DNA of 60,228 nucleotides, taken from positions 1 through 60,228 of the forward strand of contig DATLOM010000039.1 of NCBI GenBank assembly GCA_035536185.1, written 5' to 3'. A program made the position numbers and the translations under genes. Positions 17,078 to 25,890 of the stretch are shown here, one piece after another. Numbering within the stretch: position 1 is the first letter of the stretch; every line of letters starts with the position of its first letter. Origin of the DNA: GCA-2861595 sp035536185. GTDB lineage: Bacteria; Actinomycetota; Acidimicrobiia; Acidimicrobiales; GCA-2861595. Below the pieces are notes generated by a model. That model did no database searches and was not told the DNA's origin. It worked only from the letters and a program-made list of their open reading frames with translations.

Positions 17078-18160
17078 GTGGTGCCCGTCCTGGTCGCCGT
17101 CGATGCCGTTCCCGGGCCGGCGTTCGTGGACGAGCTGCGGCGGATCTGGGACCAGGGTGACGCAATCCTTCCGGTCGACCCGAGGCTGCCGGCGCCGGCC
17201 CGGGCGCGCCTGCTGGAGGCGATGCGACCGGGCGAGGAGGTGCAGGAGGGCGACGCCCTCGTCGTCGCCACCAGCGGGACCACAGGAGCGCCCCGGGGAG
17301 TGGTTCTCACCCATTTTGCGCTGTACGCCGCCACCGTCGCCGTCCACCGGCGGCTCGAGGTCGACCCCCGATCCGACGGCTGGCTGGTGTGCCTGCCGCT
17401 GTCACACGTGGGTGGCCTGATGGTGGTGATCCGGTCGCTCCTGACGGCCACGCCGCTCACGTTCGGTACGGGTACCGATACCGGTGTGGCCGCTGGCACC
17501 GGCGCCACCCTTGTTTCGGTGGTGCCCACGCTCCTGGACCGCATGGACACGTCCGGCTTCCGCGTCGTACTGGTGGGAGGGGCGCCAGACGGGCGCCCAA
17601 GATCCCCCAACGTCGTGCGCACCTACGGCCTGACCGAGACGGCCGGCGGCGTCGTCTACGACTGCGTGCCCCTCGACGGAACAGAGGTCCGCGCCGACTC
17701 CATCGGCCGCCTCCATGTTCGAGGACCCAGCGTTCTGCGCTGCTACCGGGACGGGACGGACCCGAAGGACACAGAAGGCTGGTTGCCCACCGGTGACATC
17801 GGCGAGGTGGTGGACGGGCGGGTGACGGTGCACGGCCGCGCCGACGACCTGATCGTCACCGGCGGCGAGAACGTGTGGCCGACGCCGGTGGAGGAGGTGC
17901 TCCGGTGCCACCCCGCCGTGGCCGACGTGGCCGTGTGCGGGCGGGCCGACGAGGAGTGGGGGGAGCGGGTCGTGGCCGTGGTGGTACCGCGTGATCCCGG
18001 TGAGCCGCCGGCGCTGGCGGACTTGCGGTCGCTGGTCAAGGATCGGCTACCGGCCTACAGCGCACCTCGTGAGCTGGTGCTGGTGGACGCTCTGCCGCGA
18101 ACGGCTGGCGGCAAGCTGCGGAGGAACGCCCTTCGCCCGCCGGCGGGGGCTCAGGAGTAG
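17078..18160 (+). CDS. menE: o-Succinylbenzoate-CoA ligase
   Basis: Adenylate-forming ligase that activates o-succinylbenzoate before MenB. Motifs are VVATSGTTGAPRGVVLTH (P-loop), YGLTETAGGV, GWLPTGDIGEVVDGRVTVHGRADDLIVTGGENVWP and the terminal RTAGGKLRRNAL with the catalytic Lys. At 360 residues it is shorter than canonical AMP-ligases because the N-terminal part is reduced, as in other actinobacterial MenE. It ends 10 bp inside the convergent L,D-transpeptidase gene. Confidence 0.92.
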   Translation: MVPVLVAVDAVPGPAFVDELRRIWDQGDAILPVDPRLPAPARARLLEAMRPGEEVQEGDALVVATSGTTGAPRGVVLTHFALYAATVAVHRRLEVDPRSDGWLVCLPLSHVGGLMVVIRSLLTATPLTFGTGTDTGVAAGTGATLVSVVPTLLDRMDTSGFRVVLVGGAPDGRPRSPNVVRTYGLTETAGGVVYDCVPLDGTEVRADSIGRLHVRGPSVLRCYRDGTDPKDTEGWLPTGDIGEVVDGRVTVHGRADDLIVTGGENVWPTPVEEVLRCHPAVADVAVCGRADEEWGERVVAVVVPRDPGEPPALADLRSLVKDRLPAYSAPRELVLVDALPRTAGGKLRRNALRPPAGAQE

Positions 18161-19605
18161 ACCCAGAGGGGGGTACCTAGGGGGACGACGTTTTGGTCCC
18201 AGATGAAGTTGATGGCGGCGTTGGTGAGGCGGACGCAGCCGTGGGAGGCGGGGAAGGGGGGGACGCTGGGGGAGCCGTGGATGGCGTAGCCGCCGACGAA
18301 GTACTTGGGGCGGAAGAGGGCGCCGAGTGGCGAGATGCGCAGGGCGTTGATCTGGCGGGTGAAGGTGAAGCGGCCTTCGGGTGTCACGGCCACGGCGCCG
18401 CTGCCGTACGGGCGGTTGTTGCCGGTGGAGGTGTTGAAGGTCCACTCCACCTGCCCGTCCCGTAGCACGAACAGCACCTGGCGGGTCTTGTCGACCTCGA
18501 CGGAGAGGCCCCCGGTGCCGCCCCTCGCGATGGGGCGGCCGGCCTGCTCGAGGACGGTCATCTCGGCCGCGTCGAGGACGCCGTCGCGGGGCAGCCCGTT
18601 CACCTTCTGGAAGGCGTACACCTGCTGGGTGGTGAGAGAGCCGAAGCGCCCGTCGACGGGGCCCCAGTAGCCGAGGTCGAACAGGCGGCGCTGCAGGTTC
18701 TCGACCCCCGGCCCCACCGCGCCGAGGGTGAGCGGCGGCCGCCCGGCCACCAGCCAGAAGCCGGCGCCGGCGGCCCGGGTGATGCCCAGCGCCTGGCGGC
18801 CCGAGGGTATGGCTCCGACGGCGGACCCCGTGCTCGGCGCGTCGCCGAAGGCGAAGACGCCGCCGTCGGCGCCGACGAGCCAGTAGCCGGCCCCCGACGG
18901 TGTCGCTGCCATTCCGACGATGGGGCGGCTGAGGGGTAGCGCGGCGGTGGAGCCGTGGAAGCCCGCATCGCCGTAGGCGAAGATCCCGCCGTCGGCCGCG
19001 ACCAGCCAGTAACCGAGGCCGGTGGGCGTAGTGGCCATGCCCACGACGGGCCGCCGGAGCGGGATGCCGCCGGCGGAGCCCAGGAAGGGAGCGGCCCCGA
19101 AGGCGAAGACGCCGCCGTCGCGGGCGACCATGAGGTAGCCGTCCTTGGCCCTGGCGCCGCCCACGATCGGCTGGTTGAGAGGCATCCCACCGGTCGAGCC
19201 GGCGAACACCGCGTCACCGAAGGCGAAGGCCCCGCCGTCGGAGGCGACGAGCCAGTACCCCTTCCCCGACGCCGTCGGTACCAGGGACACGATGGGCTGG
19301 CGCAGGGGCAGGCTGCCGGTGGACCCGGCGAAGACGGCGTCACCGAAGGCGAACACTCCCCCATCGGCGGCGACGAGCCAGTACCCGAGCCCGGTGGCGG
19401 TGGCAGCCATGGCCACCACGGGGCTACGGAGCGCGGTTCCCTCCGTCGAGCCGAGGAGGGGGGCGGCGCCGAAGCCGAAGACGGTGCCGTCGCCGGTGGG
19501 CGGGGCGGCCACCTGGGCCGACGCCGGCGGCGCCGGAATCATCCCGAGGACCCCCAGGGCGAGAAGGACGACAAGGACTTTGGCGACTGGCGGCCTCGTG
19601 GACAA
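18151..19605 (-). CDS. Secreted L,D-transpeptidase with N-terminal 42-residue repeats
   Basis: The 484-residue protein has a signal peptide (residues 1-30, ending ASAQ). Six repeats of about 42 residues follow, with cores at 74, 116, 156, 198, 240 and 282. A peptidoglycan-binding domain covers about 295-355 (GPGVENLQRRLFDLGYWGPVDGRFG). A YkuD domain at 365-484 has IHGSPSVPPFPASHGCVRL, with catalytic His455 and Cys457. L,D-transpeptidases make 3-3 cross-links or attach proteins to peptidoglycan. The repeats probably fold as a beta-propeller-like or stacked-sheet module. Such repeats are common in Acidimicrobiia surface proteins from my general knowledge. Confidence 0.93.
   Translation of the reverse strand: MSTRPPVAKVLVVLLALGVLGMIPAPPASAQVAAPPTGDGTVFGFGAAPLLGSTEGTALRSPVVAMAATATGLGYWLVAADGGVFAFGDAVFAGSTGSLPLRQPIVSLVPTASGKGYWLVASDGGAFAFGDAVFAGSTGGMPLNQPIVGGARAKDGYLMVARDGGVFAFGAAPFLGSAGGIPLRRPVVGMATTPTGLGYWLVAADGGIFAYGDAGFHGSTAALPLSRPIVGMAATPSGAGYWLVGADGGVFAFGDAPSTGSAVGAIPSGRQALGITRAAGAGFWLVAGRPPLTLGAVGPGVENLQRRLFDLGYWGPVDGRFGSLTTQQVYAFQKVNGLPRDGVLDAAEMTVLEQAGRPIARGGTGGLSVEVDKTRQVLFVLRDGQVEWTFNTSTGNNRPYGSGAVAVTPEGRFTFTRQINALRISPLGALFRPKYFVGGYAIHGSPSVPPFPASHGCVRLTNAAINFIWDQNVVPLGTPLWVYS
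18742..19485 (-). repeat. Six tandem 126-bp coding repeats
   Basis: Within the L,D-transpeptidase gene, units with the pattern GYWLVAADGGVFAFGDAxFxGS recur every 42 residues (one interval is 40). The first five are well conserved and the last is degenerate (GFWLVAGRPP). Confidence 0.9.
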
Positions 19606-19706
19606 GACCGAATGGTGCCACGGAGGGCGAACCAGTGGCGAAACGCCCGGAGGTGGAGCAGAATGATGGCTTCCGCGTAACCGAGCTGACAGGGGGAAAC
19701 ACAGAC

Positions 19707-20003
19707 ATGAGCTTCGTGCAGATCATCGAGTACAGCACCACCCGCCAGGACGAGGTGGATGCGTTGTTGAAGGAGACCTTGGCGGCAACCGAGGGACGGC
19801 GGACCGCCACACGCGCCATGCGGTGCACCGACCGCGACAAGCCCAACACCTACGTCAACATCGTGGAGTTCCCGTCCTACGAGGCGGCCATGCAGAACTC
19901 GCAGATGCCCGAGACGTCGGCCATGGCCGAGCAGATGGCCAAGCTGTGCGACGGCCCCCCCATCTTCCGGAACCTCGACGTCGGCGAGACGCTCGAAGGA
20001 TGA
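19707..20003 (+). CDS. Small hypothetical protein, possibly dimeric alpha-beta barrel
   Basis: ATG 19707 follows a GGGGGAAA ribosome binding site. The 98 residues (MSFVQIIEYSTTRQDEVDALLKE ... NTYVNIVEFPSYEAAMQNSQ) have the beta-alpha-beta rhythm and the xVNIVEFxSYEAAM pattern of ABM/EthD-like ferredoxin folds. No catalytic residues can be named. It precedes the vWA gene by 41 bp on the same strand and may be co-transcribed with it. Confidence 0.75.
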   Translation: MSFVQIIEYSTTRQDEVDALLKETLAATEGRRTATRAMRCTDRDKPNTYVNIVEFPSYEAAMQNSQMPETSAMAEQMAKLCDGPPIFRNLDVGETLEG

Positions 20004-20044
20004 AGGAGTAACTCGGCCGCCCTTGCGGCCGGTACCTTCACCTG

Positions 20045-20899
20045 ATGCCCTATACGGCGGAGATCAGCCGCGCCAACCCCACCTGCTTCCTCTTCCTCAT
20101 CGACCAGTCGGAGTCGATGAAGAACAACATCGGCGGTGGGGACAAGCCCATGCAGAAGGCGGAGGCGGTCGCCGACGCCGTAAACCGCCTTCTGTCCGAG
20201 CTGTCGATCAAGTGCGCCAAGGAGGACGGCGTCCGGAACTACTTCCACGTCGGCGTGCTCGGCTACGGCGCGTCGGTCTCTCCGCTCTTCGAGGGCGAGC
20301 TGGCCGGGAGGGACCTTGTCCCCCTCAGCGACGTCGCCGCCCATCCCGCCCGCCTGGAGGAGCGTTCGCGCTCGCTCCCGGCCAGCGTCGGAGGCGACCT
20401 GCCGGCCGCCGGGCCGGGACGAAAGGTGATGTTCCCGACCTGGTTCTCGCCCGTCGCCTACGGCGACACCCCCATGTGCGGAGCCTTCACCCGGGCCCGT
20501 TCCGTTCTGGAGGGTTGGCTGGCCGACCATCCCCGGAGCTTTCCGCCGATCGTGGTCAACATCACCGACGGCGAGTCGACCGACGGCGACGCGGCGCCAG
20601 TCGCCCAGTCCCTTCAGTCCCTCACGAGCGCCGACGGTGCCGTCCTGCTGTTCAACCTGCACCTCTCGGCGGACAAGAACGAGCCCATCATCTTCCCCGC
20701 CGAGGAAACGAACCTTCCCGACGACTTCGCGCGGAGGCTGCACCGGATGTCCAGCGTGCTTCCCGCCCAGATGCGTGAGGCGGCCAACCGTCAGGGTCTC
20801 ATGCTCGACGAGCAGGCCCGCGGCTTCGCCTTCAATGCCGACATCAGCGCCATCGTGCAGTTCCTAGACGTCGGCACCCAGGTTCTCGAGCTCACTTAA
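20045..20899 (+). CDS. vWA-domain protein, YegL/TerY-like
   Basis: The 284-residue protein is a von Willebrand A domain with an intact metal (MIDAS) site: DQSESM near residue 21 (DxSxS), the Thr in GDTPMCGAFTRA and the Asp in NITDGESTDGD. It starts at ATG 20045 and ends 8 bp before the PP2C gene, which in turn overlaps the kinase gene. This vWA-PP2C-kinase order matches E. coli yegL-yegK-yegI and the TerY-P triads described in comparative genomics. There the vWA protein is thought to scaffold or be a target of the kinase/phosphatase pair. Confidence 0.88.
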   Translation: MPYTAEISRANPTCFLFLIDQSESMKNNIGGGDKPMQKAEAVADAVNRLLSELSIKCAKEDGVRNYFHVGVLGYGASVSPLFEGELAGRDLVPLSDVAAHPARLEERSRSLPASVGGDLPAAGPGRKVMFPTWFSPVAYGDTPMCGAFTRARSVLEGWLADHPRSFPPIVVNITDGESTDGDAAPVAQSLQSLTSADGAVLLFNLHLSADKNEPIIFPAEETNLPDDFARRLHRMSSVLPAQMREAANRQGLMLDEQARGFAFNADISAIVQFLDVGTQVLELT

Positions 20900-20907
20900 C
20901 GGCGGCG

Positions 20908-21684
20908 ATGAAGGCTGTCGTCGCCTCCTTCTGGCTGCCCCGCGCCGGCAGCGGTGTCGAGGAGTACGAGGACGCCTACTGCCCGAAGCGCAACGGCACC
21001 AGGTCGTCCAGGCGCATGCGCTTCGCCGTGGCCGACGGCGCCAGCGAGAGCCTGCTCAGCGGCATGTGGGCCGACCTGCTCGTCCGCACCTGGTGCCGGT
21101 CGAGGAGGCTCGGACCGGGAGAGGTCATCGCCACGGCCATGTCCGGGTGGCAGGGCGAGATGACCGCCTACCTCGAGGGGCGGGAGCGCCACGAGCGCCC
21201 GATCCAGTGGTTCGAGGAACCCGGCCTGGCCAAGGGCGCCCACGCCACCCTGGTGGGGCTCGACCTCACCACCCCGTCACCGGCTCCCGGACGGTGGACC
21301 GCGGTCGCACTGGGCGACTCCTGCATGTTCCAGGTGCGGGAGGGGCGCCTGATCACCTCCTTCCCGATGAAGACGTCGGCTGAGTTCGGGACGAGCCCGA
21401 AGCTGGTTCCTTCCCGCCCGCACCTGCTGGGGCGGGCGCTGGCCAACCTCGACGAGGCAGAGGGCGACTGGTGCCCCGGCGACGTGTTCTTCCTCACGAC
21501 CGATGCCATCGCCGCCTGGTTCCTGGCCGGGGCCGAGGAGGGATCGGCCCCGTGGTCGAGGCTCGCCGACTTCGAGCCGCATACACCGGAGCTGTTCGCC
21601 GCCTGGGTCGGTGAGCAGCGGGGTCTCGGGCTCATCCGCAACGACGACGTGACCATGCTGCGGGTGGAGATCGCCGGCGGATGA
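20908..21684 (+). CDS. PP2C-like protein phosphatase, YegK-like
   Basis: The 258-residue protein keeps the metal-binding Asp motifs of PP2C: EYEDAYCP near residue 19, FAVADGASES near 39, AVALGDSCMFQVREG, FFLTTDAIAAWF and RNDDVTMLRVE at the end. It probably removes phosphate from Ser/Thr residues added by the kinase encoded next. Its stop overlaps the kinase start (ATGA at 21681-21684), a sign of co-translation. Confidence 0.87.
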   Translation: MKAVVASFWLPRAGSGVEEYEDAYCPKRNGTRSSRRMRFAVADGASESLLSGMWADLLVRTWCRSRRLGPGEVIATAMSGWQGEMTAYLEGRERHERPIQWFEEPGLAKGAHATLVGLDLTTPSPAPGRWTAVALGDSCMFQVREGRLITSFPMKTSAEFGTSPKLVPSRPHLLGRALANLDEAEGDWCPGDVFFLTTDAIAAWFLAGAEEGSAPWSRLADFEPHTPELFAAWVGEQRGLGLIRNDDVTMLRVEIAGG

Positions 21685-23834
21685 GGTTCCCCAGCGCCAC
21701 CGCCTACATGGAGGCCCTCCAGGACCCCGCCTCCTGCTTCTCGGACCCCGAGCTGGCCGCGGGTACGGCGGCGTTGACAGCCATAGGGCTGCCCCGGGCC
21801 CTGAGCGGCAACGTCGCCACCGTGTTCCGGGTCGACTGCCAGACCGGTCGCAGCTACGCCGTCCGCTGCTTCATCCGGTCCTTCGGCGACGAGGAGCAGC
21901 GGTACGGGGCCATCGCCGCCCGCCTCCAGGCGCTGGCGCCGAGCTGGCTGGTGGGCTTCGAGCTCCAGCCCCAGGGCATCCTGGTGGAGGGCGGATGGTG
22001 GCCCATCCTCAAGATGGAGTGGTCGTCGGGTGAGTCGCTCACGTCCTACCTGGAACGCAACCTGTGGAGCTCATCGGCCATCGCCTACCTGGCCCATCGG
22101 GTGGCGGAGCTGGCCCAGGAGCTGACCGGTTCCGGTGTCGCCCACGGGGATCTCCAGCACGGCAACATCCTCGTGCTGCCGGGCGGGACGCTTCGCCTCA
22201 TCGACTACGACGGGATGTACGTCCCCGGCCTCCAGGGCCTGTCCAGCAACGAGCGTGGCCATCGCAACTATCAGCACCCGGGCCGTAGGCAGAAGGACTT
22301 CGGGCCCCATCTCGATCGCTTCCCGAGCTGGGTCATCTACACCTCGCTGGTCGCGGTGGCGACGGACCCGCTCCTGTGGGGTCGCCTCGACGGAGGTGAC
22401 GAGTGCCTCCTGTTCCGCCAGGAGGACCTGGAGGCACCGGGCACCTCGCCGGCGCTGGCCGCTCTGGAAGCCAGTGGCGACTCCGCGCTGACGGCTCTGT
22501 CCGCCCTGCTGCGGTCGTTCCTGGCCGGCGACATTGCCGCCGTCCCTCCGCTCACGCCGGGCCGGGCCCCCCAGCCGGCCCTGGCCCGGGGCGAGGTGGA
22601 CCTGGTGGAGCCCCAGGAGATGGCCGAGAAGCAGGCGCTCTACACCGCCCTGCGGGGAACGGCGCCGGCGGTGGCCCCTGCCGGTCCCGAGGCGCAGGCA
22701 TCAGCGGAAGCGGTGAGGGCCCACGAGGACCGGCCGGCCCCGGAGGCCCGTCGGTTCGAGGGAAAGCTCACTCTTCCCCGCAGGGCTCTCTGGTCGGTGC
22801 TGGGTCTCGTGGTGGTGGTCGTCCTGGTCACCGGCCTGGGAGTGGTGCCGCCGGCGGTCGGCGTCGTCGCCCTCATGGTGGTCGGAGCCGGGTTCCTGGT
22901 CGTGGCCGACAAGGCGTACAAGGCATTGCCGGAGGTGGAGGCGGCCCGAGGCGCCGAGGCCGAGCTCGGCCGGCGGCAGGCCGCGGCTGGTGCCGCCCAG
23001 GCCGTCCTGGACGAACTGGAGGCCCGGCGGGCGGCCGTGGACGCCGACGAGGCGGCGGCCCGGGAGCGGACGGCCCGGCAGGCCGAAGAGCTGAAGCGGT
23101 TCGAGGCGGCCGAGGTCCGGGCCGTCGAGGAGGAGCTGAGGAACACGCTCGCCTCCCTGACCACCCGGGAGCAGGCCTCGTACAAGGCCGAGCGAGATGC
23201 CCTCGTCGGCGCCCTGACGGATCTTCGGGACGCCCGGATGGCGGAGGAGCTGAGCCGGCGGCCGCTGGCGACGGCATCGGTGCGTGGGGTCACCGATCAT
23301 GTCCTCTACGGGTTGGCCTTGGACGGCATCCGCACGGCCGCGGACTTCGTCGACGTCGAGATCCGTGACAACAGGGCGGTGGTGATCGCCGCCGACGGGC
23401 GGGAGGTCCGTGTCGGGGCTGTGGGGCCCCGGGAGGCACAGTCGATCATGGCGTGGCGCCGCAGCGTCGTCGACGCCGTCACGCTGCTCCACCCGAACAA
23501 GCTCCCCCCCGAGAAGGAGCGGGAGGTGCGGGCCCAGTTCGACTCCCTGCGTGAGGCGCTGAACGCCCAGGAGGCGCCGGTCCGGGCCGCGGCGGGAGCG
23601 GCCGCCGCCGCCGTAGCCGACCGTTTCGCCGTTCGCCACGAGGAGCTGGCGAGCGTTCTGAAGGCGCTGGAGGCGGGCGCCGTGCGGAAGCGGGTCGAGC
23701 TCGATTCCCAACTGGCGAAGGCCCGCAAGGACGTGGCCGAGGCGCAGTGGCGGGTGCGGTCTTTCGAGCGGGAGGCGGCGGCCTACCGGGAGTTGACGCT
23801 CATTCGGTTCCTTCGTCAGGTCAGGTGGGACTGA
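21681..23834 (+). CDS. Membrane protein kinase with coiled coil and HhH, YegI-like
   Basis: The 717-residue protein has a kinase-like domain (1-290), a linker, two membrane helices (about 368-389 and 392-409), a long Ala/Glu/Arg coiled coil (415-530), and a helix-hairpin-helix-like segment (545-595: LALDGIRTAADF ... VGAVGPREAQSIMAWRR). Kinase motifs HGDLQHGNILV (155-165; Asp157, Asn162) and IDYDG (Asp175) are present. The usual Lys of strand 3 is Arg62 (YAVRCF). Kinase, membrane helices and HhH in this order recall E. coli YegI. Partner genes for a phosphatase and a vWA protein lie immediately upstream. Confidence 0.88.
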   Translation: MRFPSATAYMEALQDPASCFSDPELAAGTAALTAIGLPRALSGNVATVFRVDCQTGRSYAVRCFIRSFGDEEQRYGAIAARLQALAPSWLVGFELQPQGILVEGGWWPILKMEWSSGESLTSYLERNLWSSSAIAYLAHRVAELAQELTGSGVAHGDLQHGNILVLPGGTLRLIDYDGMYVPGLQGLSSNERGHRNYQHPGRRQKDFGPHLDRFPSWVIYTSLVAVATDPLLWGRLDGGDECLLFRQEDLEAPGTSPALAALEASGDSALTALSALLRSFLAGDIAAVPPLTPGRAPQPALARGEVDLVEPQEMAEKQALYTALRGTAPAVAPAGPEAQASAEAVRAHEDRPAPEARRFEGKLTLPRRALWSVLGLVVVVVLVTGLGVVPPAVGVVALMVVGAGFLVVADKAYKALPEVEAARGAEAELGRRQAAAGAAQAVLDELEARRAAVDADEAAARERTARQAEELKRFEAAEVRAVEEELRNTLASLTTREQASYKAERDALVGALTDLRDARMAEELSRRPLATASVRGVTDHVLYGLALDGIRTAADFVDVEIRDNRAVVIAADGREVRVGAVGPREAQSIMAWRRSVVDAVTLLHPNKLPPEKEREVRAQFDSLREALNAQEAPVRAAAGAAAAAVADRFAVRHEELASVLKALEAGAVRKRVELDSQLAKARKDVAEAQWRVRSFEREAAAYRELTLIRFLRQVRWD

Positions 23835-23856
23835 TAGCCGCCCGTACGCTGCACCG

Positions 23857-25830
23857 GTGAACCGGTTAGCCGAGGAGACCAGTCCCTACCTGCGCCAGCA
23901 CGCCGACAACCCGGTGGACTGGTACCCATGGGGCGAGGAGGCCTTCGAGCGGGCGCGGAAGGAGGACAAGCCCGTCCTGCTCTCGGTCGGGTACTCGGCC
24001 TGTCACTGGTGCCACGTCATGGCCCACGAGTCGTTCGAGGACCGGGCGGTGGCCGAGGTGATGAACAGTCTCTTCGTCAACGTCAAGGTCGATCGGGAGG
24101 AGCGCCCGGACGTCGACGCCGTGTACATGGAGGCGGTGCAGGCGATATCCGGCCAGGGGGGCTGGCCCATGACGGTCTTCATGACCCCCGAGGGCCGGCC
24201 CTTCTTCGCCGGCACCTACTACCCCAAGACCAGCTGGGGCGGCCGCCCCGGGTTCGTCGACCTGATGCGCGGAGTCGACGACGCCTGGCGCCATCGCCGG
24301 GCCGAGCTGGTCGGCCAAGCCGAGCAGGTGTCGTCGGCCATCGCCGCCCGGACCACCATTCCCGGCACCACGGCGCCCGACGCCACCATTCCGGCAGAGG
24401 TGCTCCGGGGGGCCTACGACCTCCTGCGCTCGACCTTCGACCCGGAGTGGGGTGGCTTCGGGCGGGCCCCCAAGTTCCCGATGCCCACCAACATCGAGCT
24501 GGTGCTGCGTGAGCACTCCCGGTCGGGCGACCCCGCGGCTCTGGAGATGGTCCGCACCACCCTCGACGCCATGGCGTCGGGCGGCATCTACGACCACCTC
24601 GGCGGCGGGTTCTCCCGCTACTCCGTCGACTCCTTCTGGATGGTGCCGCACTTCGAGAAGATGCTCTACGACCAGGCCGGGCTGGCGCGGGCCTACCTGC
24701 ACGCCTGGCAGGTCACCGGCGAGCCCCGTTACCGCCAGGTGGTGGAGGAGACGGTGGGCTACGTCCTTCGTGACCTGGCCCAGTCCGAGGGCGGCATCTG
24801 CTCGGCCGAGGACGCCGATTCAGAGGGCGAAGAGGGCAAGTTCTACGTGTGGCGGCACGACGGCGTCCTCCGCATCGGCGGCCCCGAGGCCGTGGCCTGG
24901 TACGGGGTCACCAAGGGCGGCAACTTCGAGGGGTCCAACATCCTCCACCGCCCCGAACGGGGCGACCTGCTCCGCCCGCCGGAGGTGGAGGCGGCACGTA
25001 AGGCGCTGTTCGAGGAGCGGGAGTCGCGGGTCCGGCCGGGGCTGGACGACAAGGTGCTGACCGAGTGGAACGCCATGTTCGTATCGGCCCTGGCCGAGGC
25101 GGCGGGCGCCTTCGCCCGCGACGACTGGCTGGCCGCCGCCGAGGCGACCGGCGACTTCCTCCTGGCCAACCTCCGGCGCGAGGACGGGCGCTGGATGCGG
25201 TCGTGGCAGCGAGACGGAGGAGCCCGGCACCTGGCCTACGCCGTCGACCACGCCTGGGTGGTCGACGCCTTCACCCGGCTGGCCGAGGTCAGCGGCAGGG
25301 CCCGCTGGATCGAGCAGGCCCGGAACGCAGCCGATGCCCTCCTGGAGCTGTTCGGGGATCCCGACGGTGCCGGGTTCTTCACCACCGGCCACGACGCCGA
25401 GCAGCTCATCGTGCGCCAGAAGGACCTGTACGACGGAGCCACGCCGTCGGCCAACTCGGTGGCCGCCAACGTCCTTCTCCGCCTGAGCGCGCTCACCGGC
25501 GCCCGCGCCTACGCCGAGGCCGCCCACTCCCTTCTCCAGCTCCTGGCCGAGCCCATGGCCCGCCACCCTGGCGCCTTCACCCACTCGGTCGCCGCCGCCG
25601 ACCTGCTCATCTCCGGCATCACCGAGATCGCTGTGGTGGGAGACAGGAAGGACCTCGTCGGCGAGGTCCACCGGCGCTACCTCCCGAACGCTGTGCTGGC
25701 GTGGGGGGAGCACTACGAGTCGCCCCTATGGGAGGGGCGCCAGGAGGGGCTGGCCTACGTCTGCCGGGACTTCGCCTGCCAGGCCCCGGTGTCCACGGCG
25801 GAGGACCTGGTCGCGCAGCTGAGCGGCTGA
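23857..25830 (+). CDS. DUF255 thioredoxin-like protein (YyaL/SPATA20 family)
   Basis: The 657-residue protein begins with the family hallmark (NRLAEETSPYLRQHADNPVDWYPWGEEAF). Next comes a thioredoxin-like fold with SACHWCHVMAHESFED, where a CHWC pair replaces the usual CGPC. The rest is an alpha/alpha-barrel similar to N-acylglucosamine epimerases and glycosidases (GIYDHLGGGFSRYSVD, DDKVLTEWNAMFVSAL). The biochemical role is unsettled in all organisms. It starts 22 bp after the kinase gene and may share its transcript. Confidence 0.93.
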   Translation: MNRLAEETSPYLRQHADNPVDWYPWGEEAFERARKEDKPVLLSVGYSACHWCHVMAHESFEDRAVAEVMNSLFVNVKVDREERPDVDAVYMEAVQAISGQGGWPMTVFMTPEGRPFFAGTYYPKTSWGGRPGFVDLMRGVDDAWRHRRAELVGQAEQVSSAIAARTTIPGTTAPDATIPAEVLRGAYDLLRSTFDPEWGGFGRAPKFPMPTNIELVLREHSRSGDPAALEMVRTTLDAMASGGIYDHLGGGFSRYSVDSFWMVPHFEKMLYDQAGLARAYLHAWQVTGEPRYRQVVEETVGYVLRDLAQSEGGICSAEDADSEGEEGKFYVWRHDGVLRIGGPEAVAWYGVTKGGNFEGSNILHRPERGDLLRPPEVEAARKALFEERESRVRPGLDDKVLTEWNAMFVSALAEAAGAFARDDWLAAAEATGDFLLANLRREDGRWMRSWQRDGGARHLAYAVDHAWVVDAFTRLAEVSGRARWIEQARNAADALLELFGDPDGAGFFTTGHDAEQLIVRQKDLYDGATPSANSVAANVLLRLSALTGARAYAEAAHSLLQLLAEPMARHPGAFTHSVAAADLLISGITEIAVVGDRKDLVGEVHRRYLPNAVLAWGEHYESPLWEGRQEGLAYVCRDFACQAPVSTAEDLVAQLSG

Positions 25831-25890
25831 GAGCACCGGCCGGACCGGGGTATCCACCACCTGGATGGCCGTCAGCGTCACCATGGAGGC

